Origin: JBCCXL01 sp039191605 | Lineage (GTDB): Bacteria > Acidobacteriota > Thermoanaerobaculia > Multivoradales > JAHZIX01 | Assembly (NCBI GenBank): GCA_039191605.1 | Contig: JBCCXL010000025.1 | Coordinates: forward strand, 19,402-83,401 | Length of the DNA stretch: 64,000 nt | Direction of reading: 5' to 3' | Shown here: piece by piece, positions 53,338-62,093 of the stretch | Numbering within the stretch: the first letter of the stretch is position 1 | Layout of the letters: each line of letters begins with the position of its first letter | The notes under the pieces: generated by a model | The model's database searches: none | What the model saw: only the letters and a program-made list of their open reading frames with translations | Told to the model about the DNA's origin: nothing | Program-made: the position numbers and the translations under genes

Positions 53338-54093
53338 TCAGGGTGCCTTCGGGGTGAGGACGATTTGGTGGACGACCAGCAGGCCGTCGGGTCGCTGGGG
53401 ATCCTGCTCTAGCCGTTTGGTGATCAACGCTCGTTGTGCAGCGGTGGTGATGTAGTCGTCTTCCGCGGCTGGGTCTCCCACGAAGTGAATCTCCGTCGCG
53501 ACGGGACGGTAGCCCTCGGCATGGATCGTCAGATGAAGGTGAGCGGGCCTGCCTTCGTAGGCGCCGGGAACGATGGTCAGGAACTCGAATCCGCCAGACT
53601 CGTCGCTCAGGGTGCGACCGGAGTACTGAAAGCCCGGATCGAGGGCAACGGGATTGCCTTCGGCGTCGCTGCGATCTGCCCGCGGGTGGTCATATTTCCC
53701 CCATGCGTCGGTTTGCCACAGGACGATTCTGGCCCCTGCGACGACTTCTCCCCGATCTCCGCGGACCTTTGCCCGCAGCCGCAGAGGTCTGCCTTCAGCA
53801 ATCGCCTCGATCCCCTCTTGACTGGTGAGGTCCGAGTCGGCCTCTCGAGATGACGGTACCGGGTAGTGAGGGCCGATACCGGTGTTGGGAGTCGCTTCAA
53901 GGGCCTTCTCGGCAGCGGGGGCGGCAGCTGACGGGAGCATGAACAACGCCTGAAGCAGCAGGATCCCAAGAAGCTTCAGTGGCCGGGCCTGTCGCGAGAG
54001 CTGCCCCATGGTGCGCGGTTGTCCGAGGGGAGACCACCCGACTTGGGGGCGGGAGACCTGCGGTACTACATGCTGGTTTTGTTGTAGTTTCAT
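53338..54093 (-). CDS. Exported intradiol dioxygenase-like protein
   Basis: A 251-residue protein with a long basic N-terminus followed by a hydrophobic segment (LLGILLLQALFMLPSAAAPA), probably a signal peptide. The remaining domain matches intradiol ring-cleavage dioxygenases: IVLWQTDAWGKYDH with one Tyr ligand, GFEFLTIVPGAYEGRPAHLHL with the second Tyr and two His ligands for Fe(III). Secreted members of this family are widespread in bacteria, usually with unknown substrate. Start ATG 54093 is a guess; 54009 is an alternative. No other aromatic-degradation genes are near. Confidence 0.75.
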   Translation of the reverse strand: MKLQQNQHVVPQVSRPQVGWSPLGQPRTMGQLSRQARPLKLLGILLLQALFMLPSAAAPAAEKALEATPNTGIGPHYPVPSSREADSDLTSQEGIEAIAEGRPLRLRAKVRGDRGEVVAGARIVLWQTDAWGKYDHPRADRSDAEGNPVALDPGFQYSGRTLSDESGGFEFLTIVPGAYEGRPAHLHLTIHAEGYRPVATEIHFVGDPAAEDDYITTAAQRALITKRLEQDPQRPDGLLVVHQIVLTPKAP

Positions 54094-54478
54094 CGGGCGG
54101 TTTCCGGCGTTCTGAGCGGTGAGTGGGAGCAAGCGTCGAGGTGCGGTGTGGGCGAGGATGTCGACGGCAGGGATCGAGCCCACAGGGTGCGGTAGCGGCA
54201 GGTTGCCGATCGCTCGGCGCTGCCTGGCTTCACTTCTCGTAGCGGCGAATGGATGGATGTAGCCTGCAGGCTCGCGGTAGGGGCAGCGCTGAGGTCGAGA
54301 CCCGCAGAGAGGACCGACCGGCAGCAGCATCTGGAGTGTGGCTCTCAGATCCACTTCGGCCATTCCGCCGAAAGATTGAGCATCGATGGCCCTGTGGGTC
54401 ATCGACTGCTCGATTTGCCGTCGACTATCCCACCGCACCTAGATTTATCCTTCGCCAGACTTCGTAGAAAGGATCCTG
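54094..54478. other. Divergent spacer between dioxygenase-like gene and SDR gene
   Basis: About 385 bases without a credible gene. The leftward frame extends into it but lacks coding character. A 12-bp palindrome AGCCTGCAGGCT lies at 54261-54272 and could be a regulator site. Confidence 0.4.
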
Positions 54479-55348
54479 ATGGCCACCGAACAAATCTCCC
54501 TCCAGGGTAAGACCCTGCTGATTTCCGGCGCCTCCCGGGGGATCGGTGCCGCCATCGCTCGCCGGGTCGCAGCGGACGGCGCGAATGTAGCGCTTCTGTC
54601 GCGCACCTCCGAGGCCCGCGATGGGGTCCGAGGCACCGTCTACACCACCGCTGAGGAAGTGGCCGCTGCCGGCGGACGAGCGCTACCGGTGCTCTTCGAT
54701 GTGCGCGACGACGCCCAGGTGCGGTCGGCGATTCAGAAGACGGTTCGCGCCTTCGGAGGCATCGACCTGGTGGTGGCCAACGCCGGCGATACCCGCCTGC
54801 TGCGAACCCCCAAGACCCAAGTTGAGGACTTCGACGCCCTCTTGGAGACCAACCTGCGCGGTACCTGGCTGCTGGTCACTGAGGCGCTGCCTCTATTGCA
54901 GGCCTCCGATCATCCCCAGGTGCTTGCCCTCGCGCCTCCGCCGTCGCTGGAGGAGAAATGGCTCAAGCCTCATCTCGCCTACACCGTCTCGAAGATGGGG
55001 GTGAGCCTGCTGATTCGCGGCTGGGCGGCAGAGCTGGGGCGCAAGGGCATCGGCTTCAGCGCTCTCTGGCCCCGCACCGCCATCGCGACGGCCACCGTGG
55101 AGAGTATCGGTGGGGAGCGCATGGTGAGCCGGGCACGTCGGCCAGAGATCATGGGGGAGGCCGCCCGGGCCGTGCTGCGGCGCTCGCCGAAGGAGGTCTC
55201 GGGGCGCTTCTTCATCGACGACCTCGTGCTGGCGGAGGAGGGGGTTCAGGATTTCGATCGCTTCGCGCTGAATCCTGGAGGGCGGCTTCAGCCAGACTTC
55301 TTCCTGCCTCAGGACTTGCCTAAGCTCGAGGACGTGGTGAAACGCTGA
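54479..55348 (+). CDS. Short-chain dehydrogenase/reductase (HSDL2-like)
   Basis: A 289-residue classical SDR. The cofactor motif GASRGIG, the NAG motif in VVANAGD and the YTVSK active site (Tyr, Lys) are present. The catalytic Ser position reads LALAPPPSLEEKW, similar to HSDL2/fatty-acid-linked SDRs with a PPP motif. The SRTSEARDGVRGT segment after the first strands suggests NADP(H) use. Monocistronic; substrate unknown, possibly a fatty acyl or steroid-like alcohol. Confidence 0.88.
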   Translation: MATEQISLQGKTLLISGASRGIGAAIARRVAADGANVALLSRTSEARDGVRGTVYTTAEEVAAAGGRALPVLFDVRDDAQVRSAIQKTVRAFGGIDLVVANAGDTRLLRTPKTQVEDFDALLETNLRGTWLLVTEALPLLQASDHPQVLALAPPPSLEEKWLKPHLAYTVSKMGVSLLIRGWAAELGRKGIGFSALWPRTAIATATVESIGGERMVSRARRPEIMGEAARAVLRRSPKEVSGRFFIDDLVLAEEGVQDFDRFALNPGGRLQPDFFLPQDLPKLEDVVKR

Positions 55349-55781
55349 GCCGTGGCTTCGGCTGTTCGAGCCCTAGACTGCAGCAAAGGTCTCGAACGTC
55401 GCTTGGCTTCTGGAGCCGGGGAGGGTAAGATCCGCGGTCTGCGTCGGAGGATAGCCGCTCTCGACGCCGCGCTCCGCTAGTCAGCAGGAGTGAAGCGACA
55501 GCTCCGACCTTGCTCTCCAATCAGCCTTGACACGAGGTTGGGGGAAGGGTTAGTGTCTGAGGCTCTTTGCGCCATAAGATGGCGACGAAGAAGCGCTGTG
55601 CGCGAAAGTTTCCCGATTCCCCGTTGATGTTTCCCGAGCCCCTTCTTCCGGGGCTGACCGCTTGAAGCTCGAGCCAACATCGAAGGCTCGAGAGCAGTCA
55701 GCGGCGGGTCTGCCAGACTCTTCATCGCTTATCCCGATTGGAGCTCAGCTGGCCAACCCGTAGCTGCTCCTGGAGTCGAAG
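55349..55781. other. Upstream region of the ribosomal protein operon with long leader
   Basis: About 430 bases without a gene. A good promoter (55527-55555) implies a 5' leader of about 220 nt before rplM. I see no canonical leader structure by eye, but such leaders often bind the encoded ribosomal proteins. Confidence 0.5.
55527..55555 (+). promoter_or_regulatory. Predicted promoter of rplM
   Basis: Perfect TTGACA at 55527-55532, 17-bp spacer, and TTAGTG at 55550-55555. The start point would be near 55562. Confidence 0.55.
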
Positions 55782-56225
55782 ATGACGAAAACGTATAGCC
55801 CCAAGGTGGGCGAGGTCGATAGGAATTGGCTGCTGGTGGACGCTGAGGGTGTGCCCCTCGGGCGCCTGTGCTCCGCCATCGCTCGCCTGCTCGCTGGAAA
55901 GCACAAGCCGCAGTGGGCTCCCCACATTGATGTCGGTGACTTTGTCGTGGTGATCAACGCCGAGAAAACGGTGCTCACCGGGCGCAAGGAAGAGCAGAAG
56001 ATCTACTACCGCCACAGCGGTTACCTCGGCAATCTGAAATCCGACACCGCCCGCGAGATGCGCCAGCGGCGTCCGACCAAGATGATCGAGCTTGGCGTCA
56101 AGGGAATGCTGCCGAAGAACCGCCTAGGCCGGAAGCAGCTCAAGAAGCTGAAGGTCTACGTCGGGGGCGAGCATCCCCATCCCGCCCAGCAGCCTGAGGC
56201 TTTCGATCTGGCGTCGGTGCTCTGA
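55782..56225 (+). CDS. rplM: 50S ribosomal protein L13
   Basis: Early-assembly protein of the large ribosomal subunit. The family pattern NWLLVDAEGVPLGRLCSAIARLL, GDFVVVINAEKTVLTGRK and GMLPKNRLGRKQLKKLKVY is complete; length 147 is normal. GGAG sits 7 nt before the ATG. It precedes rpsI, the usual bacterial pairing, but with a 241-bp gap rather than the normal few bases. Confidence 0.98.
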   Translation: MTKTYSPKVGEVDRNWLLVDAEGVPLGRLCSAIARLLAGKHKPQWAPHIDVGDFVVVINAEKTVLTGRKEEQKIYYRHSGYLGNLKSDTAREMRQRRPTKMIELGVKGMLPKNRLGRKQLKKLKVYVGGEHPHPAQQPEAFDLASVL

Positions 56226-56466
56226 GGCGGTTCGCTCCTGGAGTGCTCCCGGAGCGGAATCATCTTCGCAGGCACCATCCTCAGATAAGTCGAAACGAGA
56301 ACGAATTCACTATCCCATCCGCAGGTTCTGTCAGGCCATCGCATGATTCTCGGCGCATGCCGACCCGCTGCTCTGGCCGTTGTCTAGCCTGGTTCCCAGT
56401 CCATCAGGACACCATTTAGGCAAGTTGATACCTAGGGCAATCCAGGCCAATTCAAGGAGAGAGACG

Positions 56467-56862
56467 TTGAGTCAGCTGCAGCAGTTCTATGGCACAGGGC
56501 GGCGTAAGACCGCCTCCGCGCGGGTTTTCCTGCGTCCCGGTTCCGGCGGCATCGAGATTAACGGCCGGTCCATCGGCGAGTATTTCTCCAGCGATGCGCT
56601 GACCATGATCGCTCAGCAACCGCTGGCTCTCACCGAGACCGGAGATCAGCTCGACTTCGTAATCACCGTGCGCGGTGGTGGCGGTGCAGGGCAGGCCGGC
56701 GCCGTGCGACACGGCATCGCCCGAGCCCTGGTGGAATACGACGCCGAGCTTCGAGACAAGCTGAAGAGCGCTGGGTACCTCACCCGCGACGATCGTAAGA
56801 AAGAGCGCAAGAAGTACGGCCAGAAGGGTGCCCGCGCGCGGTACCAGTTCAGCAAGCGCTAA
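56467..56862 (+). CDS. rpsI: 30S ribosomal protein S9
   Basis: Small-subunit protein whose C-terminal tail contacts the P-site tRNA; the essential SKR ending is present. FYGTGRRKTASARVFLRPG, RGGGGAGQAGAVRHGIARAL and YLTRDDRKKERKKYGQKGAR match the family. The start is a TTG: AAGGAG at 56454-56459 is 7 nt upstream, and the resulting 131 residues equal normal S9 length. A longer frame from 56380 has no support. Followed closely by rpsB. Confidence 0.96.
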   Translation: MSQLQQFYGTGRRKTASARVFLRPGSGGIEINGRSIGEYFSSDALTMIAQQPLALTETGDQLDFVITVRGGGGAGQAGAVRHGIARALVEYDAELRDKLKSAGYLTRDDRKKERKKYGQKGARARYQFSKR

Positions 56863-56876
56863 GGAGATTTGGTCCA

Positions 56877-57620
56877 GTGATCGACATCACGATGAAAGAG
56901 CTTTTGGAGGGCGGTGTCCACTTTGGTCACCAGACCCGCCGCTGGAACCCGAAGATGAAGCCCTATATCTTCGGCAAGCGCAACGGGATCTACATCATCG
57001 ATCTCCAGAAGACGCTGCATCTGGCTCGTTATGCCTTCGAGTTCATTCACGATCTCGCTTTCCACAACAAGCGAATCCTCTTCGTTGGCACCAAGCGCCA
57101 GGCCCAGGATCCGGTGGCGGAGGAGGCTCGTCGCTGCGGCGAGTTCTTCATGACCAACCGCTGGCTCGGTGGCACGCTGACCAACTTCGTGACCATTCGC
57201 GCTTCCGTCGCGAGGCTCAAGGAGCTGGAGTCCCGCCTCGAGGACGAGGAGGGTGGCTACACCAAGCGCGAGCTGCTGAGAATGCAGCGCGAACGCGATC
57301 GCATGGTCGGTAACCTCGACGGTATCCGCGACATGGACCGCCTGCCGGACGCGGTGTTCATCATCGATCCGAAGCGCGAGTCCATCGCCGTTGCCGAGGC
57401 CAACAAGCTGGGGATCCCGGTGATTGCCGTGGTCGACACCAACTGCGACCCGGAGCTCATCGACTATCCGATTCCGGGCAATGACGACGCGATTCGCTCG
57501 ATTCGTCTCTTCGCCTCCAAGGCCGCGGACGCCTATGTCTCCGGTTCCCGCCACTTCCAGCAGGAAGCCGCCGCGATGGCCAAGGCCGCCGAGGCTCTAG
57601 AAGAGGCTGCGGGTCAATAA
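56877..57620 (+). CDS. rpsB: 30S ribosomal protein S2
   Basis: Late-assembly protein of the small subunit. MKELLEGGVHFGHQTRRWNPKMKPYIFG, VGTKRQAQ, NRWLGGTLTNF and AVVDTNCDPELIDYPIPGNDDA are diagnostic. Length is 247. The GTG start follows GGAG by 10 nt and lies 14 nt after rpsI. Confidence 0.98.
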   Translation: MIDITMKELLEGGVHFGHQTRRWNPKMKPYIFGKRNGIYIIDLQKTLHLARYAFEFIHDLAFHNKRILFVGTKRQAQDPVAEEARRCGEFFMTNRWLGGTLTNFVTIRASVARLKELESRLEDEEGGYTKRELLRMQRERDRMVGNLDGIRDMDRLPDAVFIIDPKRESIAVAEANKLGIPVIAVVDTNCDPELIDYPIPGNDDAIRSIRLFASKAADAYVSGSRHFQQEAAAMAKAAEALEEAAGQ

Positions 57621-57640
57621 GAGCCCCTTAAGGGCTCTTG
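57620..57640 (+). terminator. Hairpin after rpsB
   Basis: AAGAGCCC-cttaa-GGGCTCTT: 8-bp stem starting in the stop codon, followed only by TTGTCG. It has a weak U-run and may be a partial terminator or mRNA-stabilising hairpin between rpsB and tsf. Confidence 0.5.
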
Positions 57641-57905
57641 TCGCCTCGACGAACGACCCTAATCATCGACTCAATCTCTCCGCTGGCCTTCTCAGTTGGC
57701 CCGTTCAGCTGGCTCAGCCAGCGGAGATTCATCGGACGCACTATCGACTCCGAGGCGCCACCTTGGCGTCAGGAGATTCCGATACCCTCCACCGAATCAT
57801 CGAGGTCAGCCTTCTAGCATCGGCTCGAAGCTGACCTTTTTCTTTGGAGGTGAGGGGCGGGCGCTGCTGTGCGCCCTCTCCGTCACCGCATGGGAGACGA
57901 ACCCA

Positions 57906-58565
57906 ATGGCTATCAACACTCAGTTGATCAAGGAGCTCCGCGAGCGCACCGGCGCGGGGATGTTGGACTGCAAGAAGGCCCTCGCCGAGGTGGACGGGGA
58001 CATCGAAAAGGCCATCGAGTTCCTGCGCAAGAAAGGTTTGGCCAAGGCGGCGAAGAAGTCTGGCCGAGTGACCGCTGAGGGCGTGGTTTCTTCCTACATC
58101 CACGCCGGCGGCAAGATCGGCGTGCTGCTGGAGGTCAACTGCGAGACTGACTTCGTGGGGCGCACCGACGACTTTCAGGACTTCGTCCGCGATATCGCCC
58201 TGCACATCGCGGCGGCGAATCCAGTTTGCCTGAGCCGTGAAGAGGTGACCGCCGAGGATCTCGACAAGGAGCGCGCGATCTATCGCGAGCAGGCCCTGGC
58301 TGAGGGCAAGCCGGAGAAGATCGTCGAGCGGATCGTCGAGGGGCGAATCTCCAAGTATTACGGTGAGCACGTCCTGCTGGAGCAGGCCTTCGTCAAGGAT
58401 CCGGACAAGACCATCGAAAAGCTGCTGGCGGAGAAGGTCGCGAAGATCGGCGAGAACATCCAGATTCGCCGCTTCACTCGCTATGCCCTCGGTGAGGGTA
58501 TCCAGCGTAAGGAAGAAGACTTCGCTGCCGAGGTAGCGGCTCAGATCGAGCAAGCCGGGGGCTGA
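57906..58565 (+). CDS. tsf: Elongation factor Ts
   Basis: Nucleotide-exchange factor for EF-Tu. The N-terminal UBA-like domain (LIKELRERTGAGMLDCKKALAEVDGDIEKAIEFLRKKG) and the TDFVGR motif that contacts EF-Tu are intact. Length of 219 places it in the short EF-Ts class (one core subdomain), as in Thermus-type proteins. The ATG at 57906 is where the family starts; the upstream 70 codons of open frame have no homologous character. It lies 285 bp after rpsB. Confidence 0.97.
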   Translation: MAINTQLIKELRERTGAGMLDCKKALAEVDGDIEKAIEFLRKKGLAKAAKKSGRVTAEGVVSSYIHAGGKIGVLLEVNCETDFVGRTDDFQDFVRDIALHIAAANPVCLSREEVTAEDLDKERAIYREQALAEGKPEKIVERIVEGRISKYYGEHVLLEQAFVKDPDKTIEKLLAEKVAKIGENIQIRRFTRYALGEGIQRKEEDFAAEVAAQIEQAGG

Positions 58566-58570
58566 GCTCG

Positions 58571-59308
58571 ATGAATCAACCATCCCCGGAGGATGCTCGG
58601 CCGGCCTATCGTCGGATTCTGTTGAAGCTATCGGGCGAAGCCCTGATGGGCGAGAAGACCTTCGGTATCGACGAGACGATCGTTGCCGGAATCGCCGACG
58701 AGATCGCCGAAGTGCATGCTCTGGGGGTGGAAACCTGCATCGTGGTGGGGGGCGGAAACATCATCCGCGGTCTTGCGGCGAGCCATAAGGGCATCGAGCG
58801 GGTCACCGGAGACTACATGGGGATGCTCGCTACGGTGATCAATGCCCTGGCTCTCCAGGACGCGCTGGAGAAGCGGGGTGTCGAAACGCGAGTGCAGACC
58901 GCGATCGATATTCGCGAGGTGGCGGAGCCCTTCATTCGCCGCCGGGCGATCCGTCATCTGGACAAGAAGCGCCTGGTGATCTTCGCTGCCGGTACCGGCG
59001 CGCCCTTCTTCACCACGGATAGCGCCGCGGCGCTGAGGGCCAATGAGGTGCACGCGGAAGTGCTGCTGAAGGCCACCAACGTCGACGGCATCTACACCGC
59101 GGATCCTCGTACCGACCCCGACGCAGAGCTGCTTCCAGAGATCTCCTACCAGCAGATGCTGGCGCGGGATCTGCGGGTGATGGACGGCGCCGCCATCAGC
59201 CTGTGCCGCGATAATAGAATTCCCATCGCGCTCTTCAATCTGCGCACCAAGGGGAATATTCGTCGAGTGGTCATGGGGGAGCCGGTAGGCTCTGTAGTGC
59301 GCAACTGA
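58571..59308 (+). CDS. pyrH: UMP kinase
   Basis: Hexameric bacterial UMP kinase, converting UMP to UDP. RILLKLSGEALMGEKTFGID, VVGGGNIIRG, RVTGDYMGMLATVINALAL, AAGTGAPFFTTDSAAALRA and ATNVDGIYTADPRTDPDA match the amino-acid kinase fold. Length 245 is normal. It starts 5 nt after tsf, the usual tsf-pyrH-frr order. Confidence 0.98.
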   Translation: MNQPSPEDARPAYRRILLKLSGEALMGEKTFGIDETIVAGIADEIAEVHALGVETCIVVGGGNIIRGLAASHKGIERVTGDYMGMLATVINALALQDALEKRGVETRVQTAIDIREVAEPFIRRRAIRHLDKKRLVIFAAGTGAPFFTTDSAAALRANEVHAEVLLKATNVDGIYTADPRTDPDAELLPEISYQQMLARDLRVMDGAAISLCRDNRIPIALFNLRTKGNIRRVVMGEPVGSVVRN

Positions 59309-59486
59309 GGCGCTGAATCAGCCCTAATGCAGGGCTGAGGACCTGTTTGACAGGATGTCGATGAGCGAGGCAAACTGAAGTCTCGCCACTATTCGGCAGA
59401 CGAGGAGGGGGAACCGAGTCGGTGCCCCGAGGGTTATCGATGGCGGCCCGTCTCCAATGGGTCGATTCTGCAGGTAGGGAGCAGCT

Positions 59487-60041
59487 ATGCAGGAGTTGTA
59501 TCGGGAAATCGAGATCATGATGAAGCACGGCGTGGACCACTTCCGCAATGAGCTGAAGTCGTTGCGTACCGGCCGGGCGACGGTGGCTATGCTGGATGGG
59601 GTGAAGGTGGATTACTACGGTTCGCCGGTGCCGATCAATCAGGTAGCGACTCTCACCGCGGCGGAGGCGACCCTGCTGGTCGCGCAGCCCTTCGACAACT
59701 CCCAGATCGGCGCCATCGAGAAGGCGATCCGAGAGGCCAACCTGGGTCTGAATCCGTCCAATGACGGCAAGGTGGTGCGTATTCCGGTGCCGCCGCTGAC
59801 TCAGGAGCGGCGCAAAGAGCTGGTAAAGCGAGCTCACGACATGGCGGAAGCCACCCGGAACTCCGTCCGCATGGCCCGCCGCGAGGGCAATGACCGGCTC
59901 AAGACCTTGGAGAAAGAGAAGGAGATCTCCCAGGACGACGAGCGTCGGGGTCAGGATGAGGTGCAGCGCCTGCATGATCACTACATCAAAGACACCAACG
60001 ACGTGCTGCAGCACAAGGAGCAGCAGATCCTGGAGATCTGA
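59487..60041 (+). CDS. frr: Ribosome-recycling factor
   Basis: Splits the post-termination ribosome together with EF-G. HFRNELKSLRTGRATVAMLDGVKVDYYG, KAIREANLGLNPSNDGKVVRIPVPPLTQERRKEL and the C-terminal long helices are complete; length 184 is normal. GGGAG lies 7 nt before the ATG. It is 178 bp after pyrH on the same strand. Confidence 0.98.
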   Translation: MQELYREIEIMMKHGVDHFRNELKSLRTGRATVAMLDGVKVDYYGSPVPINQVATLTAAEATLLVAQPFDNSQIGAIEKAIREANLGLNPSNDGKVVRIPVPPLTQERRKELVKRAHDMAEATRNSVRMARREGNDRLKTLEKEKEISQDDERRGQDEVQRLHDHYIKDTNDVLQHKEQQILEI

Positions 60042-60088
60042 CGCCCCGATCGGCTCTCGAAGGAGCCCATGCCAGCAATGCTGACCCG

Positions 60089-60120
60089 CACCCCGGGGCC
60101 TTCGTGCCTCGGGGTGTTGT
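60089..60120 (+). terminator. Hairpin after frr
   Basis: CACCCCGGGGC-cttcgt-GCCTCGGGGTG, an 11-bp stem with one G-U pair, followed by TTGTTGTCG. The T-run is poor, so efficiency is uncertain. Confidence 0.55.
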
Positions 60121-60334
60121 CGTTGGGGCAGGGGGGGGCTTTTAGGGGGCTACTTCCACGGAGCGCGCTGAGGAGCCCTCGCTAGCAATACCGCCTGGAA
60201 GCACCGCCTGGGAACAACTCCTGGGAGAACTTCCCGGTCCTCGCTTCTCGCTCCTGGGTTGCCCCGCTGATTTCCCGCATCTTGCCTAGCGGGAGGCTCT
60301 TCGCAGCAGCTGGCACCAGCTTTGCTATCTACAG

Positions 60335-60508
60335 TGAGTGCCGCGGGTCGGAAGAAGCTTGCTTCGCCGGTTTGCGGTAACCAGGACTGGCGGGGACGTT
60401 CCCCGTCAGCCCTCCGGGATCCGCGAGATCTCGGATCAGGTTCAGGCCCTAGGCCAGAGCCTGCCTCCTGGTTCGGAGCTACACGGCGACCTTCGGGTCG
60501 CCCTTTTT
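60335..60508 (+). ncRNA. Putative structured small RNA
   Basis: The region folds by eye into a closing helix AACCAGGA (60379-60386) with TCCTGGTT (60466-60473), enclosing a 10-bp hairpin CTGGCGGGGA-cgt-TCCCCGTCAG (60387-60409), a GATCCG/CGGATC hairpin near 60418-60437 and a CAGGC/GCCTG hairpin near 60443-60463. An intrinsic terminator follows at once. I could not match it to 6S, SRP RNA, tmRNA or RNase P. The 5' end is a guess, with no clear promoter. It may be a free sRNA or the leader of rlmB. Confidence 0.5.
60485..60508 (+). terminator. Intrinsic terminator of the structured RNA
   Basis: GGCGACC-ttcg-GGTCGCC, a 7-bp stem with a UUCG tetraloop, followed by C and five T. A strong textbook terminator 138 nt before rlmB with no gene immediately upstream, which supports a separate short transcript. 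Confidence 0.88.
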
Positions 60509-60646
60509 ATTTCCGCACTGTAGTTCTTGTTTCCGCACTGTGCTCTTGTTTCAAGGCTGTCCTTGGGGGCCCCGAGCTTTGCTCTTCGTCTCCAGGCTTC
60601 TCTCTTTCTCTCCGGGCATCATGGGCGGCGGTGGTAGAGTTTCGCC

Positions 60647-61390
60647 ATGGCGAGGATCTACGGTTTTCACCCTTTGCGGGAAGCGCTGCGGCACCGGCCG
60701 CAAGAGATTCGACAGGTGATGCTAGCGGCCCCCCGTCAGCACCCTCGTCGGCAGGAGATCGAGGCCCTCTGCCGCCGCGGAGGGGTTCCGGTGGGACCAT
60801 TGCCGGACTCCTTGCGTCAGGAGCTCGAGGAGGTCGTTCACAACGGCTTCGTCGCCCAGGTGGAAAGCGTCGATCCCGCGGCGGGGTCGCAATCTGGCGT
60901 TTTGCCGGCCGGGGGAGATCCCCAGCTGGTGGTGCTGCTGGAGGATGTTCAGGATCCGCGCAACCTCGGCGCTATTCTGCGGGTTTGCGAGGGGGCCGGG
61001 GTGGGGTCGGTGAAGATCCGGGATCGCGGCAGCGCTCCGCTCTCCGCCGCGGCGATGAAGACGTCCGCCGGTGCCGCCCAGTGGGTCCATACCGAGCGGG
61101 TGACCAATTCGGCTCAGGAGATCGATCGCCTGCGAGATGACGGCTATTGGATCTGGGGAGCGGCGGCCGAGGGGGTTCCGGCTTGGGAGGTCGACCTCGT
61201 GGGGCCCTTGATGCTCTGTTTTGGGGGGGAAGAGAAGGGGTTACGGCGGCGCACTCGCACCGTTTGTGACGGTCTCATCTCCGTGCCGATGCTCGGTCGG
61301 GTGGAATCCCTGAACGTAGCTACCGCCAGCGCGGCGATCCTCTACGAGGCGGTGCGTCAGCGGCAGGCCGCGGCGAAGAAAAGCTCGTGA
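60647..61390 (+). CDS. rlmB: 23S rRNA (guanosine-2'-O)-methyltransferase, RlmB/TrmH family
   Basis: SPOUT-fold methyltransferase that modifies rRNA ribose. The small N-terminal substrate-binding domain (IYGFHPLREALRHRP) is followed by the knotted catalytic domain: DPRNLGAILRVCEGAGV (motif 1, with catalytic Arg), MLCFGGEEKGL (motif 2) and SVPMLGRVESLNVATASAAILYEA (motif 3). Length of 247 is typical. A TAGAGT hexamer 6 nt before the ATG and lack of Shine-Dalgarno hint at a leaderless mRNA. Assignment to RlmB rather than another TrmH member is likely but not certain. Confidence 0.92.
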   Translation: MARIYGFHPLREALRHRPQEIRQVMLAAPRQHPRRQEIEALCRRGGVPVGPLPDSLRQELEEVVHNGFVAQVESVDPAAGSQSGVLPAGGDPQLVVLLEDVQDPRNLGAILRVCEGAGVGSVKIRDRGSAPLSAAAMKTSAGAAQWVHTERVTNSAQEIDRLRDDGYWIWGAAAEGVPAWEVDLVGPLMLCFGGEEKGLRRRTRTVCDGLISVPMLGRVESLNVATASAAILYEAVRQRQAAAKKSS

Positions 61391-61698
61391 ACGCCCCTTG
61401 CCTTTTTCTTCCCGATGGGATTAGAATCGCTGCCTCGCGCCCAGGGCAGGGCAAATCAGGTTGCTCACTGCACTCGTCGATGAGTTAGCGCATCGCCGCT
61501 GGCTCTCAGCTCTCGCCTGGCTCTCCCCGCGTCGCGCGAAGGTCTTTGAAACGGAAACTTTCGAGGCTCGTGCTGCCCTCGCAACATCGCGAGGTTTAGT
61601 CGGCCCCAAGGCAGAGGAGCGGAGGGCTTCCTTCACTTTCTGCACTGCGGTCGGCTCTTCGCGAGGATGCCGAGTGCGGCCTGGGTTTCTCTAGGTCC
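61391..61698. other. Spacer before the tRNA cluster
   Basis: About 308 bases with no credible gene. It should contain the promoter of the tRNA-tuf unit; I see no strong hexamer pair. A 77-codon frame here has no supporting features. Confidence 0.45.
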
Positions 61699-61773
61699 GC
61701 CGGCATAGCTCAGTGGTAGAGCAACTGTCTTGTAAACAGTAGGTCCGCGGTTCAAGTCCGCGTGCCGGCTCCA
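61699..61773 (+). tRNA. tRNA-Thr (anticodon TGT)
   Basis: The acceptor stem GCCGGCA pairs with TGCCGGC; the anticodon loop CTTGTAA gives TGT; the T arm GCGGTTCAAGTCCGC is normal. The CCA end is encoded. Classical first tRNA of the Thr-Tyr-Gly-Thr-tuf arrangement. Confidence 0.97.
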
Positions 61774-61814
61774 GCTGTGTCAGCGAGCGTTCGAGCAAGA
61801 TCCGCAAAGCTTTA

Positions 61815-61901
61815 GGAGGCGTACCCAAGTGGCCAACGGGGGCAGACTGTAAATCTGCTGGACTACGTCCTTCGGTGGTTCGAATCCATCCGCCTCCACC
61901 A
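61815..61901 (+). tRNA. tRNA-Tyr (anticodon GTA)
   Basis: The acceptor GGAGGCG pairs with CGCCTCC; anticodon loop CTGTAAA gives GTA. A long class II variable arm is present, as expected for bacterial tRNA-Tyr. Discriminator A and encoded CCA. Confidence 0.97.
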
Positions 61902-62018
61902 TTTGCCTTTTCTCGGCTGGTCCCCGTTACGCGGGATTCGCCGTTGATGCCAGCCTCGATCGCTTCGCTGGAATCTCCTGTGAAGCGATCGAGGGTAGGT
62001 GTTCAGGAGACCCTCTTT

Positions 62019-62093
62019 GCGGGAGTAACTCAGTGGTAGAGTCTCGGCCTTCCAAGCCGTTGGTCGCGGGTTCGATCCCCGTCTCCCGCTCCA
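62019..62093 (+). tRNA. tRNA-Gly (anticodon TCC)
   Basis: The acceptor GCGGGAG pairs with CTCCCGC; anticodon loop CTTCCAA gives TCC; the T arm GCGGGTTCGATCCCCGT is normal. Discriminator T and encoded CCA. Confidence 0.97.

Larger units (their letters stand above)
60042..60646. other. Spacer between frr and rlmB, holding a structured RNA candidate
   Basis: About 605 bases. The left part holds the frr terminator-like hairpin, and 60335-60508 holds the structured RNA described separately. The 20-bp-spaced direct repeats TTCCGCACTGT at 60511 and 60531 follow. No credible coding frame is present. Confidence 0.6.

Noticed and set aside
57696..57905. N-terminal extension of EF-Ts from the longer open frame
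   Set aside because: The extension does not resemble EF-Ts and the ATG at 57906 starts precisely at the family N-terminus.
60335..60508. Structured RNA as 6S, SRP, tmRNA or RNase P RNA
   Set aside because: None of the conserved sequence blocks I know for these families is present and the length does not fit tmRNA or RNase P.
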